Below, piece by piece: positions 25,167 through 34,276 of a stretch of 56,796 nt of DNA. Positions within the stretch are counted from its first letter, which is position 1. Each line of letters opens with the position of its first letter. The translations under genes were made by a program, and so were the position numbers. Below the pieces are notes generated by a model. It was not told the DNA's origin. It saw only the letters and a program-made list of their open reading frames with translations, and searched no databases. The DNA is from Bacillota bacterium. GTDB lineage: Bacteria; Bacillota; Clostridia; Oscillospirales; Acutalibacteraceae. Location: assembly GCA_023458755.1 (NCBI GenBank), contig JAEWYE010000053.1, forward strand, positions 1 through 56,796, read 5' to 3'.

Positions 25167-26699
25167 ATGATGCTGACAAAATACTGGAACAGTTTTAAAA
25201 GCGGCACGGACATTCGCGGCGTTGCAAGCGAAGGCGTAGCCGGTGAAAATGTAAATTTGACCGATGAAGTGATTGAAAAATTAACTTCCGCGTTTGCGCT
25301 GTGGCTTTCCTGCCGCGTGGGCAAAGATACCTCCAAACTGACCGTTTCGCTTGGGCATGATTCGCGTATTTCGGCAAACCGTATCAGCGCTGCCGTCAGC
25401 CGCGCTCTCATGGCTGCGGGTATTACCGTACTGGACTGCGGTCTGGCTTCCACACCTTCTATGTTTATGACGACCGTTGACCTGCCCTGTGACGGTGCGG
25501 TACAGATTACTGCCAGCCATCACCCTTTTAACCGCAATGGCTTAAAGTTCTTTACGCGGGATGGCGGCCTGGACAGTGAAGATATCGTCGCCATTCTGCA
25601 ATATGCGCAGGATAACGTTGTGCCGATGGCGGCCTCCGGCGGCTGCAAAAAGAGCGTGGATTACATGAGCGATTACAGCACGCATCTGCGTGAAATGATT
25701 AAAAAGGGCGTAAATGCCGCCGATTATGAGCATCCGCTCAGCGGCTTTAAAATTGTCGTGGACGCAGGCAACGGCGCGGGTGGATTCTATGCCAATGAAG
25801 TGTTGGAACCGCTTGGAGCGGACACGAACGGCAGTCAGTTTCTGGAGCCGGACGGCTATTTCCCCAACCATATCCCGAACCCGGAAAACGAAGTTGCCAT
25901 GCAGTCGGTAAGTGCCGCAACCGTAAAGGCGGGCGCGGATTTGGGCGTTATCTTTGATACTGACGTGGACCGCGGCGGCGCGGTGGACGCTCACGGCAAC
26001 GAAATCAACCGCAATCGTTTGGTGGCAATCGCGGCGGCAATCGCGCTGGAGGGCAACGAAGGCGGTACGATTGTAACGGACTCCATCACTTCCAGCGGAT
26101 TGAAGCAATACATTGAAACCACGCTCGGCGGCGTGCATCACCGCTTTAAACGCGGCTACAAGAACGTTATCAACGAGGCTGTCCGCCTGAACAAAGAAGG
26201 TGTCAACTGCCCGCTGGCAATTGAAACCTCCGGTCACGCTGCTTTGCGTGAAAATTACTTTTTGGATGACGGTGCCTACCTCGTGACCAAAATCATCATC
26301 AAAATGGCCGCGCTCCGCAAAGAGGAAAAAACGCTCGAAGACCTTCTCAGCACACTTGCGGAGCCGGTTGAGGCAGCCGAAATCCGTCTGCCGATTCTGG
26401 ATGAAAACTTTAAGGAGTGCGGACAGACGGTTGTCACCGCGCTCGAAGCTTATGCCGAAGCGCAGCCAAATTGGCACATTGCGCCGGATAACCGCGAGGG
26501 CATCCGCGTTTCCTTTGACAAAGGGCAGGGTGACGGTTGGTTCCTGCTGCGCCTAAGCGTGCATGACCCGATTATGCCGCTCAATGTGGAAAGCGATTCC
26601 GTCGGCGGTGTTAAGCAGATTTTGGAACAGCTCAACGCGTTCCTGCTCACCTGCAAGGGCGTGAATATTAAGCCGGTAGAAGACTTCTTATCCAAGTAA
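25167..26699 (+). CDS. manB: Phosphomannomutase/phosphoglucomutase family enzyme
   Basis: 510 residues. Alpha-D-phosphohexomutase fold: N-terminal SGTDIRGVA, the phosphoserine loop as TASHHPFNRNG (Ser near 118; the common N after H is replaced by H), the metal loop as DTDVDRGG rather than DGDADR, the substrate loop ETSGHAALREN, and a C-terminal domain with DNREGIRVSF instead of the usual RPSGTEP. These variants place it in a divergent subfamily, so mannose versus glucose preference cannot be read. Two consecutive ATGs are possible starts (25167 or 25170). It is separate from glmM at 6021. Confidence 0.87.
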   Translation: MMLTKYWNSFKSGTDIRGVASEGVAGENVNLTDEVIEKLTSAFALWLSCRVGKDTSKLTVSLGHDSRISANRISAAVSRALMAAGITVLDCGLASTPSMFMTTVDLPCDGAVQITASHHPFNRNGLKFFTRDGGLDSEDIVAILQYAQDNVVPMAASGGCKKSVDYMSDYSTHLREMIKKGVNAADYEHPLSGFKIVVDAGNGAGGFYANEVLEPLGADTNGSQFLEPDGYFPNHIPNPENEVAMQSVSAATVKAGADLGVIFDTDVDRGGAVDAHGNEINRNRLVAIAAAIALEGNEGGTIVTDSITSSGLKQYIETTLGGVHHRFKRGYKNVINEAVRLNKEGVNCPLAIETSGHAALRENYFLDDGAYLVTKIIIKMAALRKEEKTLEDLLSTLAEPVEAAEIRLPILDENFKECGQTVVTALEAYAEAQPNWHIAPDNREGIRVSFDKGQGDGWFLLRLSVHDPIMPLNVESDSVGGVKQILEQLNAFLLTCKGVNIKPVEDFLSK

Positions 26700-26712
26700 T
26701 CCAAGCATAGCA

Positions 26713-26746
26713 AAGCGCCCAGCCGAAACCGGCTGGGCGCTTATTT
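26713..26746. terminator. Terminator between convergent genes
   Basis: A 13-bp perfect GC-rich stem (26713-26725 with 26730-26742), an AAAC loop and a TTATTTA tail on the plus strand. Confidence 0.82.
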
Positions 26747-26758
26747 AGTACGTGAATA

Positions 26759-27850
26759 TTATTTTGTTAATGGTACTGTAAATGATGCAAGCGTACTGCT
26801 GTCTGCGTTTTTATCAATCACCGTAATGGTAAGCGACTTTGCGCTTTTAGAAGTCATTGCGTATTTCATGCGGGATAAAGTTCCACCGGAAATTGGCGTA
26901 TCTTGACCGCCGATACCGTTCAGTTTTTTGCCGGTATTATCCTTAATGACAACGGCTGGGCCGTTCATGGAATCGGGAATTACATATTCAATTTCGGTTG
27001 TGCCGGGGGTAAGAATCACTTTATTCAGTTTTACTCCGTTTTTCACTTGGTTAACGGTATATATTTTATCATGGCTGGTGTCTTTGGTAACTTCGAATGA
27101 AAAGCTCCATGTTCCGTCAATGGGCGTTTCTTTTGACCCAGTTCCGGTTAATACATTGGAATTTGTTTTCGCTACCTGTATTTTTGAGTTCATACCTACC
27201 AGACCGTTTATTTTAACTGAGACATTAAATTTATCTGGTAAATTCGGGATTGTGGTTAGGTCATAGTGCTGCATTGCTACGAAAGAGCTATCTTTTGTTT
27301 TCTGTAAACAGAGTGCCTGATCAGGGGGTATTTCTTGTCCGTTCAAGCTTTCTTTGTTTTGCTTGAGAATATTTATCATAATGGAATCACAGTTCACAAG
27401 CTGTGGGTTGCTGACCGTGGCGGAATAGGTGACGTACAAATTCGTTCCATCACAGGAATACTGCTGCGCTTTAATGTTAACACCATTTTCCGTGTCTACA
27501 TTGGAACTGGCAGTTTGACTGACTGATTTTGCATATTTTCCTTGGTCTCCTGTTACCAGATCATCTTTGCTGTTTAAAACAGTTTCAGTTTTGAACATTT
27601 GGAAAACATTTTTTACAATTGGTATTTGAGCAGCAAATGCCGGGTTGGCGAATCCGATCCCCATTACAAGGGCGAAACTTGCGGCAATCGGCAAGCAAAT
27701 TTTTGCTGCCAGATGTTTTTTCTTTCTTACAGGCGACGCTTCATTTTCGCGCACAAGCTTGTACGCTTCTTGACATTTTTGTTCCACCACATTGGGAATC
27801 ACGGTATTCTGTTGGAATGCCTTATGAATATTTTCATCTGAATTATCCAT
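26759..27850 (-). CDS. DUF4179 membrane protein, probable anti-sigma factor
   Basis: 363 residues. A cytoplasmic N-terminus (1-45), one membrane helix (about 48-72, ICLPIAASFALVMGIGFANPAFA) and a large extracellular part. The segment right after the helix (IPIVKNVFQMF) is typical of DUF4179, and the C-terminal half resembles an Ig-like DUF5643 domain. Proteins of this type are encoded after ECF sigma genes and are thought to hold the sigma factor at the membrane until an envelope signal arrives. It overlaps the sigma gene by 8 nt. The inducing signal is unknown. Confidence 0.83.
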   Translation of the reverse strand: MDNSDENIHKAFQQNTVIPNVVEQKCQEAYKLVRENEASPVRKKKHLAAKICLPIAASFALVMGIGFANPAFAAQIPIVKNVFQMFKTETVLNSKDDLVTGDQGKYAKSVSQTASSNVDTENGVNIKAQQYSCDGTNLYVTYSATVSNPQLVNCDSIMINILKQNKESLNGQEIPPDQALCLQKTKDSSFVAMQHYDLTTIPNLPDKFNVSVKINGLVGMNSKIQVAKTNSNVLTGTGSKETPIDGTWSFSFEVTKDTSHDKIYTVNQVKNGVKLNKVILTPGTTEIEYVIPDSMNGPAVVIKDNTGKKLNGIGGQDTPISGGTLSRMKYAMTSKSAKSLTITVIDKNADSSTLASFTVPLTK

Positions 27851-28367
27851 GCTGATAGCCTCCTTCTTGCATACAATATACGGTCTTAAACCGTTCTTTT
27901 CCTCTGGATAACTGGGTTTTTACAGTATTTTCGTTTAGGTTTAAAATTTGTCCAATCTCGCGGATACGAAATCCATTCACGTAATAAAGCACCATAATGA
28001 GCTGGTCATGTTCCGACAAACTGTTCAAGCAATTATTTACGGCTATTTTTTCATCATTTGCCTGTTCCGGCGAAAAACATTCTTCCGTATCATAAATGTC
28101 AGCAAATATAAGGTTGTTGTTTTGCCTGATAATATCATTGCATTTGTTTATTAATATTCTGGTAAGCCATGTTCTGAAATATTGATTGTGTTTAAGTGTT
28201 CCAATATTTTTGTAGCAGGTTAATATGGTTTCTTGTATGGCGTCAGCCGAATCTTCGTCGTTTCGAAGGATTGCTTTTGCGGTTTTATACATTGCCAGCT
28301 TGTTTTCTTCCATCAGGCGTATGAATGCATCCTTATCGCCGCCTTTTGCTTTACTAACTAAATCCAA
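27843..28367 (-). CDS. ECF-type RNA polymerase sigma factor
   Basis: 174 residues. Sigma region 2 (about 10-75, YKTAKAILRNDEDSADAIQETIL.CYKNI..LKH..YFRTWLTRILINKCND) and region 4 (about 112-165, LSEHDQLIMVLYYVNGFRIREIGQILNLNENTVKTQLSRGKERF). It belongs to the SigV/SigW-like group. The start is TTG at 28367, 9 nt after GGGAGG. It forms an operon with the DUF4179 gene and is likely autoregulated; a weak ECF-like promoter candidate lies upstream. Confidence 0.92.
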   Translation of the reverse strand: MDLVSKAKGGDKDAFIRLMEENKLAMYKTAKAILRNDEDSADAIQETILTCYKNIGTLKHNQYFRTWLTRILINKCNDIIRQNNNLIFADIYDTEECFSPEQANDEKIAVNNCLNSLSEHDQLIMVLYYVNGFRIREIGQILNLNENTVKTQLSRGKERFKTVYCMQEGGYQHG

Positions 28368-28521
28368 CGGCTTTCACCTCCCTTGTTTTTGACGTTCATA
28401 CATTAGACTGTATTTTTTCGTAAATAGTTTCAATTATTTAAAATTCTTTTTTATTTAATCTTATAGTCAGTCAATTTTAGAGAGAATCCAAGAAACAAGC
28501 GTGAAATCTTTGCTATATGGA

Positions 28522-28553
28522 TTTTACGCTTAAAGATTGGTTTTGTTTTCAAA
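28522..28553 (-). promoter_or_regulatory. Candidate ECF-sigma autoregulatory promoter
   Basis: On the minus strand a TTTGAAAAC block (28553-28545), 16 nt, then CGTAAAA (28528-28522). It resembles TGAAAC-N16-CGTC promoters but is not exact. The rest of the gap 28368-28577 shows nothing else. Confidence 0.3.
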
Positions 28554-28577
28554 TTAACTAAATATACTATACAGCAA

Positions 28578-28627
28578 AAACGAATAAAGCACCAACCGTA
28601 TTTTCGATTGGTGCTTTATTCGTTTTA
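28578..28627 (-). terminator. Terminator of the metF-metH operon
   Basis: A perfect 19-bp stem (28578-28596 with 28609-28627) with a 12-nt loop. The stem ends in a run of four T on the minus strand, extended to five just past the stem. Confidence 0.88.
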
Positions 28628-28638
28628 CTTTGAACTAT

Positions 28639-31020
28639 TTACCCTAACATCAGTTGTGCGTAATGCACGGAGCCCATGGCATCTTTGGAATAGAAGTCCG
28701 CGCCGATCATGTCGGCATACTCCTGTGTCAAAACGGCGCCGCCCACCATGATTTTACATCGCGGTGCGTTCTTGCGCAGTTGTTTGATGGTGATTTCCAT
28801 GTTGGAAACAGTAGTGGTCATGAGCGCGCTTAGCCCAACGAGTTTGACATGGTTTGCAAGCACCGTGTCCACGACTTTTTGCGGCTCCACATCCTTGCCC
28901 AAATCGATTACGTCATAGCTGTAGTTTTCCAACAGCACTTTTACAATATTTTTGCCGATATCGTGAATATCGCCCTTCACGGTCGCAAGCACAATTTTGT
29001 CTTTTTTCACCTGCTTTTCGCCGGTGGTGTCCATGTGAACGCGAATTGCTTCAAACGCCGCTTTTGCCGCTTCCGCGCTCATCAGAAGCTGCGGCAAAAA
29101 CAGGGTGCCCTGTTCAAACTGTTTGCCCACTTTGTCAAGAGCGGGTACCATTTCTTCGTTGATAATCGTGAGCGGTGCAACGGTTTGTACCAGCTCCTGC
29201 GCCAGCGTGTGCGCGCTTTCCTTCAGTCCGCTGACAATTGCCTGCGAAAGCGTGATGGAACTGCTTTGAACGGGTTTTGCGGGTGCGGCATCCGGCTGGG
29301 CGGAGTAATGGGAGATATAATCCATGCATTGCGCGTCTGCTCCGCTCAACGCACAGTAGCTGTAGTAGGCGGTCATCATCGCCTGCGAATTCGGGTTGAT
29401 AATGGCGGCGGAAAGACCGTTCTGCATCGCCATGGTAAAGAATGCCGCGTTGATGTTTTCGCGCTGCGGCAGACCGAATGAGATATTGGATACGCCCAAA
29501 GAGGTGTACAGATCAAGCTTGCCGCGAATCAGGCGCAGAGCCTCCAGCGTAACCGCGGCGGCTTCCTGCCCTGCGCTGATGGTCATGGCCAGCGGGTCTA
29601 CGATGATATCCTTTTTGGCAATGCCGTATTTCGCGGCAGCAGTTACGATTTTTTCCGCTATCGCGAGCCGTTCCTGTGCGGTGGCGGGAATCCCGTTTTC
29701 ATCCAGCGTCAGGGCAATCACAACGCCGCCGTACTTTTTTACAAGTGGAAAGATAACTTCCATGCTTTCCTGCTTGCCGTTTACCGAGTTGATAAGCGGC
29801 TTGCCGTTGTAAATGCGCATGGCCTGCTCCATTGCCGCCGGGTCGGAGGTGTCAATCTGGAGCGGCAGGTCAACCACGCTTTGAATTTCCTGAACGGCGC
29901 GGCGCATCATGTCTGCCTCATCAATTTCCGGCAGACCGACGTTTACATCCAAAATATGCGCACCGCTTTGCTGCTGGGTGATGCCTTCGCGCAGAATATA
30001 GTCCATATCGTTTTCACGCAAAGCCTGTTTGAACCGCTTCTTTCCGGTCGGGTTGATGCGTTCGCCGATAATCACAGGCTTTTTGCCGAAGGTGACCGCG
30101 TTTGCGTAGCAGGAAACGACGGTCAAATTCTTATCTTCCAATGGCAGGGGAGTGATATCCTTGCACTTGTTTACCAGTGCGGCAATGTGCGCGGGGGTGG
30201 TGCCGCAGCATCCGCCAATCAGCCACGCACCGCTGTGTGCCAGTTCCGCCATGGCTTCGGCAAACTCGGCAGGCTTAACATCAAATACGGTTTGCCCGTT
30301 TTCGCTGTGCGGCAGACCGGCATTAGGGTTCAAAACAATCGGAATCGAACAGCACTGTTTTAATATTGGCAGAAGTTCTTTGACCTGTTTTGGGCCAAGG
30401 CCGCAGTTAAATCCGATGCCGTCCGCGCCCAGACCTTCCAGCATGGCTACTGCCGCCGGAATATCGCCGCCGGTGAGCAGCTTGCCCTGTTCGTCAAAAA
30501 TCATGGTGACGAAAACCGGCAGATTCGTGTTCTCCTTTGCCGCCAGAAGTGCCGCTTTCGTTTCATAGGTGTCGCTCATGGTTTCAATCAAAATCATATC
30601 CGCGCCGGCTTTTTCACCGGCAACCGCCATCTCGCGGAAAACCTCATAGGCTTTTTCAAACTCCAAATCGCCTAAAGGGCGCAGCAGTTTTCCGGTTGGC
30701 CCAATATCCATGGCAACATAGGCCTGCCTGCCGCTTTCCTCAATGGCGCGGCGCGCAAGGATAACGCCTTGCGTGACAATCTCATTTACGGTGCAGCCGC
30801 TGGCGCGCAGCTTTATCGCATTGCCGCCGAAGGTGTTGGTTTTTAAAATATCACAGCCAGCATCCAAATATTGCCGGTGTATGTTCAAAACGACTTCCGG
30901 GTGCGTAAGGTTCCAAGGCTCCGGCAATTCGCCGATGCCAAGCCCGTTTTCCTGTAAAAGCGTGCCCATCGCGCCGTCAAAAAAATAAAGGCGCTTGCCG
31001 ATGTTCTCTAAAAAGCTCAA
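28639..31020 (-). CDS. metH: Cobalamin-dependent methionine synthase, catalytic part
   Basis: 793 residues. It transfers a methyl group from 5-methyl-THF to homocysteine through B12. Domains in order: homocysteine-binding (about 1-290, zinc cysteines in FNCGLGP and GGCCGTTPAHI), pterin-binding (about 315-570, GERINPTGKKRF, LDVNVGLPEIDE), B12 cap and B12-binding (about 590-793, with the cobalt-ligand motif DIHDIGKN). The AdoMet reactivation domain is missing and is supplied by the gene just upstream. The TTG at 31020 is 9 nt after AAGGA; the longer ORF from 31071 would overlap the previous gene by 46 nt. Confidence 0.94.
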   Translation of the reverse strand: MSFLENIGKRLYFFDGAMGTLLQENGLGIGELPEPWNLTHPEVVLNIHRQYLDAGCDILKTNTFGGNAIKLRASGCTVNEIVTQGVILARRAIEESGRQAYVAMDIGPTGKLLRPLGDLEFEKAYEVFREMAVAGEKAGADMILIETMSDTYETKAALLAAKENTNLPVFVTMIFDEQGKLLTGGDIPAAVAMLEGLGADGIGFNCGLGPKQVKELLPILKQCCSIPIVLNPNAGLPHSENGQTVFDVKPAEFAEAMAELAHSGAWLIGGCCGTTPAHIAALVNKCKDITPLPLEDKNLTVVSCYANAVTFGKKPVIIGERINPTGKKRFKQALRENDMDYILREGITQQQSGAHILDVNVGLPEIDEADMMRRAVQEIQSVVDLPLQIDTSDPAAMEQAMRIYNGKPLINSVNGKQESMEVIFPLVKKYGGVVIALTLDENGIPATAQERLAIAEKIVTAAAKYGIAKKDIIVDPLAMTISAGQEAAAVTLEALRLIRGKLDLYTSLGVSNISFGLPQRENINAAFFTMAMQNGLSAAIINPNSQAMMTAYYSYCALSGADAQCMDYISHYSAQPDAAPAKPVQSSSITLSQAIVSGLKESAHTLAQELVQTVAPLTIINEEMVPALDKVGKQFEQGTLFLPQLLMSAEAAKAAFEAIRVHMDTTGEKQVKKDKIVLATVKGDIHDIGKNIVKVLLENYSYDVIDLGKDVEPQKVVDTVLANHVKLVGLSALMTTTVSNMEITIKQLRKNAPRCKIMVGGAVLTQEYADMIGADFYSKDAMGSVHYAQLMLG

Positions 31021-31025
31021 ATCAT

Positions 31026-31679
31026 TCAGTCCTTTCTGAACGGACAGTTCACAGCCGAGCAGTCCATACATTTATGAATATGACAGCTTGTGCTTTCGGC
31101 GGTCAGCCCGATTACCGCCGTTACCGACTTGGTCGGAACCAGCATAAAGCTGTCGGTTGTGGTAAGTCCCATACGTTTGCCGCAGTTCAGTGCAGCCAGT
31201 ATATCCGGTTGGTGGGCAACCGAAAAATCACCGTAGCCCGGGCTGTAGCGGGGACGTAAAAATAAACCGTTCTTTGCAGCCTTAGCGGCGATTTGTGATT
31301 CGCATTCGTCACAGTAGGCTTCCATCACCGTGGCGGCACATGCCTGTAAAATCACAGCGCGGCTCATATCCAGCTTTGACCAGCGCTGTAAGAGGATATC
31401 GGCCTGCGCGCCGAGTGTGGCGGCGAACAGAACGGCTTGTCCGCACCCGCTGATGTGCTGGGCCAAATCTTTGCTTTTGATGTGCAGTTCGCCGATGATG
31501 ACTTCGTTTTGTACGGGAAACACAACGTCCAACAGCTTTTGTTCACTGCGCGGAACCGTGTGCTCCAGCAGTTCGGCAATACATTCGTCGATAACTTTGC
31601 GGGTTGCGTCATCTGCTGGCTTTCCGTGATAGCCAAGGTACCGCAGGATTTCCTTTTTGTCGATTGTGTCAATGGTCAT
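31026..31679 (-). CDS. Methionine synthase reactivation protein (stand-alone AdoMet domain)
   Basis: 217 residues. Corresponds to the C-terminal activation domain of large MetH proteins, which uses AdoMet and a reduced flavodoxin or ferredoxin to rescue oxidised cob(II)alamin. Seen: the AdoMet-binding RPRYSPGYGDF near 150, and a Cys-rich C-terminus (CHIHKCMDCSAVNCPF) that could bind a metal or Fe-S cluster, an odd addition. Its ATG overlaps the metF stop by 4 nt and its stop is 5 nt before metH. Confidence 0.88.
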   Translation of the reverse strand: MTIDTIDKKEILRYLGYHGKPADDATRKVIDECIAELLEHTVPRSEQKLLDVVFPVQNEVIIGELHIKSKDLAQHISGCGQAVLFAATLGAQADILLQRWSKLDMSRAVILQACAATVMEAYCDECESQIAAKAAKNGLFLRPRYSPGYGDFSVAHQPDILAALNCGKRMGLTTTDSFMLVPTKSVTAVIGLTAESTSCHIHKCMDCSAVNCPFRKD

Positions 31680-32548
31680 GAGCGAATAATCTCCGATAAA
31701 TTACCCATGATTTCTGCCGCAATGTCCGGTTTGTTCATGGTGTAAATGTGTATATGATTCACCCCGTTACAGATTAAGTCGATAATCTGTTCAGTTGCGT
31801 AGGCGATGCCCGCCTGCCGCATAGCCAGGGGATTATCCGCGAATTTGTCTACAATGGTTTTAAAGCGGGGCGGAAGCGAAGTGCCCGAGAGCTCACAGCT
31901 TCGCTTGATCTGCCTGCTGTTCATAATCGGCATAATGCCCGCAACTACCGGAACATGAATTCCTTTTGCAAGCACACGGTACAAGAATTGATAGAGCACA
32001 TTGTTGTCAAAAAACATTTGTGTCGTTAAAAAATCGCAGCCGCTTTCCACCTTTTGCTTGAGGTGGTCAATGTCGTCTTCTTTGTGCTCGCATTCCACGT
32101 GACCGTCCGGGTAACACGCCGCACCGATGCAGAAATCAGGGTTGTACGCTTTGATATCTTCAATCAACTGGTAAGCGTAGCGGTACTGCATGGGGGAGGG
32201 AAAGCTTGCATCCTGCGGGATATCCCCGCGCAGAGCAAGAATGTTTTCAATGCCGCTTTCTTTTAAATGGTCAAGCATGGTGGAAATTTCCTGCTTGGTA
32301 GAGGAGACACAGGTTAAATGCGCCAAAGCGGGAATGCGGTAAGTGTTTTGAATATGCGTGGCAATTTCGGATGTACGTTTTGAGGTGCTTCCGCCCGCTC
32401 CGTAGGTGACGCTCATAAAATCCGGAGATAAAGCCGCAATTCCGCTGACGATTTCCTGCACCTGTTCCAAAGCAGAACCTGTTTTCGGCGGGAACATTTC
32501 GCAGGACACCGTCACTTTGCCGCTGTTTAGTAATTCGCTTATTTTCAT
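31676..32548 (-). CDS. metF: Methylenetetrahydrofolate reductase
   Basis: 290 residues. It reduces 5,10-methylene-THF to 5-methyl-THF, the methyl donor for MetH. The flavoprotein TIM barrel shows SCEMFPPKTG at the N-terminus, FMSVTYGAGGS, HLTCVS, LALRGDIP and FLTTQMFFDN. It is the first gene of metF-activation-metH. A minus-strand TATAAT near 32642-32647 may be the promoter. The roughly 95-nt leader has only a TACGAAT/ATTCGTA hairpin, too short for a SAM riboswitch. Confidence 0.93.
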   Translation of the reverse strand: MKISELLNSGKVTVSCEMFPPKTGSALEQVQEIVSGIAALSPDFMSVTYGAGGSTSKRTSEIATHIQNTYRIPALAHLTCVSSTKQEISTMLDHLKESGIENILALRGDIPQDASFPSPMQYRYAYQLIEDIKAYNPDFCIGAACYPDGHVECEHKEDDIDHLKQKVESGCDFLTTQMFFDNNVLYQFLYRVLAKGIHVPVVAGIMPIMNSRQIKRSCELSGTSLPPRFKTIVDKFADNPLAMRQAGIAYATEQIIDLICNGVNHIHIYTMNKPDIAAEIMGNLSEIIRS

Positions 32549-32670
32549 TCTTTGACCGTCCTTTCGCAGAAGGCCTACGAATGCGATTCGTATTACCTCC
32601 GGATTCGATAAATTAATAAAGCATAATCTATGTATTACCCATTATTATAACAAAAACTGCATAGAAAGAA

Positions 32671-32720
32671 AAGATGAAATAAAATCCACGGTTCCCGATA
32701 CGCGGATTTCATTTCATCTT
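32671..32720 (-). terminator. Terminator of metY
   Basis: A long imperfect stem (about 32671-32690 with 32701-32720) and a T-rich minus-strand tail (TTTTCTTTC). Confidence 0.7.
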
Positions 32721-32782
32721 ATAAATGTTCTGTCGTTTTTTTGCCGGATTGTGCAATATGCTTACACGAATCGATCTATTTT

Positions 32783-34072
32783 TTAGCCTTTAAAGGCTTG
32801 ATCCAAATCGGCAATGATATCGTCAATGTGTTCGGTACCGATGGAAAGACGAATGGTGTTCGGCTTAATGCCCTGATCCAGCAGTTCTTCCGGTGAAAGC
32901 TGGGAATGTGTGGTGGAAGCCGGATGGATAACCAGGCTCTTTACGTCGGCAACGTTTGCAAGCAGAGAGAAAATCTGCAGACGGTCGATGAAATTCTTGG
33001 CTGTTTCCGCGTCGCCCTTAATATCAAAGGTAAAGATGGAACCGCCGCCGTTCGGGAAGTATTTGTCATACAAATCCTTGTAGCCGTTTTCCGGCAGGGA
33101 CGGATGGTTTACCTTTTCCACCTGCGGGTGTTTTGAAAGATATTCCACAACCTTCAAGGCATTCTCTACATGGCGTTCCACACGCAGGGAGAGGGTTTCC
33201 AAACCTTGCAGGAACAGGAACGCATGGAGCGGTGCGAGAGTTGCACCGGTATCGCGAAGCAGAATCGCACGGATTTTGGTAACAAAGGCCGCCGGTCCGA
33301 CCGCTTTGGTGAAGCTGATGCCGTGGTAGCTTGGGTTCGGCTCGGTTAGGGATGCGAACTTGCCGCTGCCTTCCCAGTCAAATTTGCCACTGTCTACGAT
33401 TACGCCGCCGATTGCCGTGCCGTGCCCGCCGATGAATTTTGTTGCGGAATGAACGACGATGTCAGCACCATATTCAAATGGGCGAACCAGATACGGGGTA
33501 GCGAATGTATTGTCAACAACCAGCGGGATTTTATGTGCGTGCGCAATATTGGCGACTTTTTCGATATCGATGATGTTGGAGTTTGGGTTTCCGAGCGTTT
33601 CAATAAAGATCGCCTTGGTGTTATCCTGAATCGCTTTTTCAAAGGAACCCTCTTCATCCGGATCAACGAATGTTGTTGTAATGCCGTAGTTCGGCAGGGT
33701 GTGTTCCAAAAGGTTGTAGGTACCGCCGTAAATAGTTTTGGCGGCTACGATATGGTCGCCAGCATAAGCGAGGTTTTGAATGGTGTAGTTGATTGCGGCA
33801 GCGCCGGAAGCGACACCCAGAGCGGCAACGCCGCCTTCCAAGGCTGCTACTCTCTGTTCAAAAACATCCTGTGTGGAGTTTGTCAGTCTGCCGTAAATAT
33901 TACCGGCATCCGCAAGGCCGAAACGTGCGGCCGCGTGTGCGGAATTCTTAAAGACGTAAGAGGTGGTTTGATAAATCGGAACCGCGCGGGCATCCGACGC
34001 AGGGTCGGCTTGTTCCTGACCGACGTGAAGCTGAAGGGTTTCAAATTTCCATTTTCTATCTGTATTACTCAT
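32783..34072 (-). CDS. metY: O-acetylhomoserine sulfhydrylase (MetY)
   Basis: 429 residues. A PLP enzyme that joins O-acetylhomoserine with sulfide to make homocysteine. Cys/Met-metabolism fold: ETLQLHVGQ..DP...A.AVPIYQTTSYVF at the N-terminus, the PLP-phosphate contacts GVASGAAA, the aspartate in VVDNTFATPYL, and the PLP lysine in HSATKFIGGHG (near 209). Length and N-terminus fit MetY rather than MetB/MetC. The ATG follows AGAGG. It lies downstream of a leader ORF with Cys codons and of a promoter overlapped by a dyad next to an Rrf2 gene, so it is probably repressed when sulfur is plentiful. Confidence 0.93.
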   Translation of the reverse strand: MSNTDRKWKFETLQLHVGQEQADPASDARAVPIYQTTSYVFKNSAHAAARFGLADAGNIYGRLTNSTQDVFEQRVAALEGGVAALGVASGAAAINYTIQNLAYAGDHIVAAKTIYGGTYNLLEHTLPNYGITTTFVDPDEEGSFEKAIQDNTKAIFIETLGNPNSNIIDIEKVANIAHAHKIPLVVDNTFATPYLVRPFEYGADIVVHSATKFIGGHGTAIGGVIVDSGKFDWEGSGKFASLTEPNPSYHGISFTKAVGPAAFVTKIRAILLRDTGATLAPLHAFLFLQGLETLSLRVERHVENALKVVEYLSKHPQVEKVNHPSLPENGYKDLYDKYFPNGGGSIFTFDIKGDAETAKNFIDRLQIFSLLANVADVKSLVIHPASTTHSQLSPEELLDQGIKPNTIRLSIGTEHIDDIIADLDQAFKG

Positions 34073-34148
34073 TATAAAGTACCTCTTTCTATTTGTTATA
34101 TTTGTAGTTGTAAGTATGGAGGATATATATGCCGTCCGTTCGGCAAAA

Positions 34149-34229
34149 TCAGAGATTTACGAGGCAACCGCACATTCGATTCAATACCTTGCGACATCGC
34201 ATTCGCTTTGTAAAAAGTTTTTGATTCAT
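34149..34229 (-). CDS. Cys-codon leader peptide upstream of metY
   Basis: A 26-codon ORF with a strong ribosome site (AAAGGAG and GAGG, 5-12 nt before ATG 34229). The peptide starts MNQKLFTKRMRCRK and ends MCGCLVNL; it is basic, with Cys at 12, 20 and 22 and three CGA arginine codons. It lies about 64 nt after the predicted transcription start and 76 nt before metY. The clustered Cys codons before a sulfur-assimilation gene suggest control by ribosome stalling. A TGCCG/CGGCA hairpin follows the stop, but no T-tract terminator is seen, so the mechanism is open. Confidence 0.65.
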   Translation of the reverse strand: MNQKLFTKRMRCRKVLNRMCGCLVNL

Positions 34230-34276
34230 GTTACCTCACTCCTTTAAAGTTTTAATTTAGTATTCATATAGACTTA

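Noticed and set aside
32549..32660. SAM riboswitch upstream of metF
   Set aside because: The leader is about 95 nt with one 7-bp hairpin and no terminator; no S-box core motifs are present.
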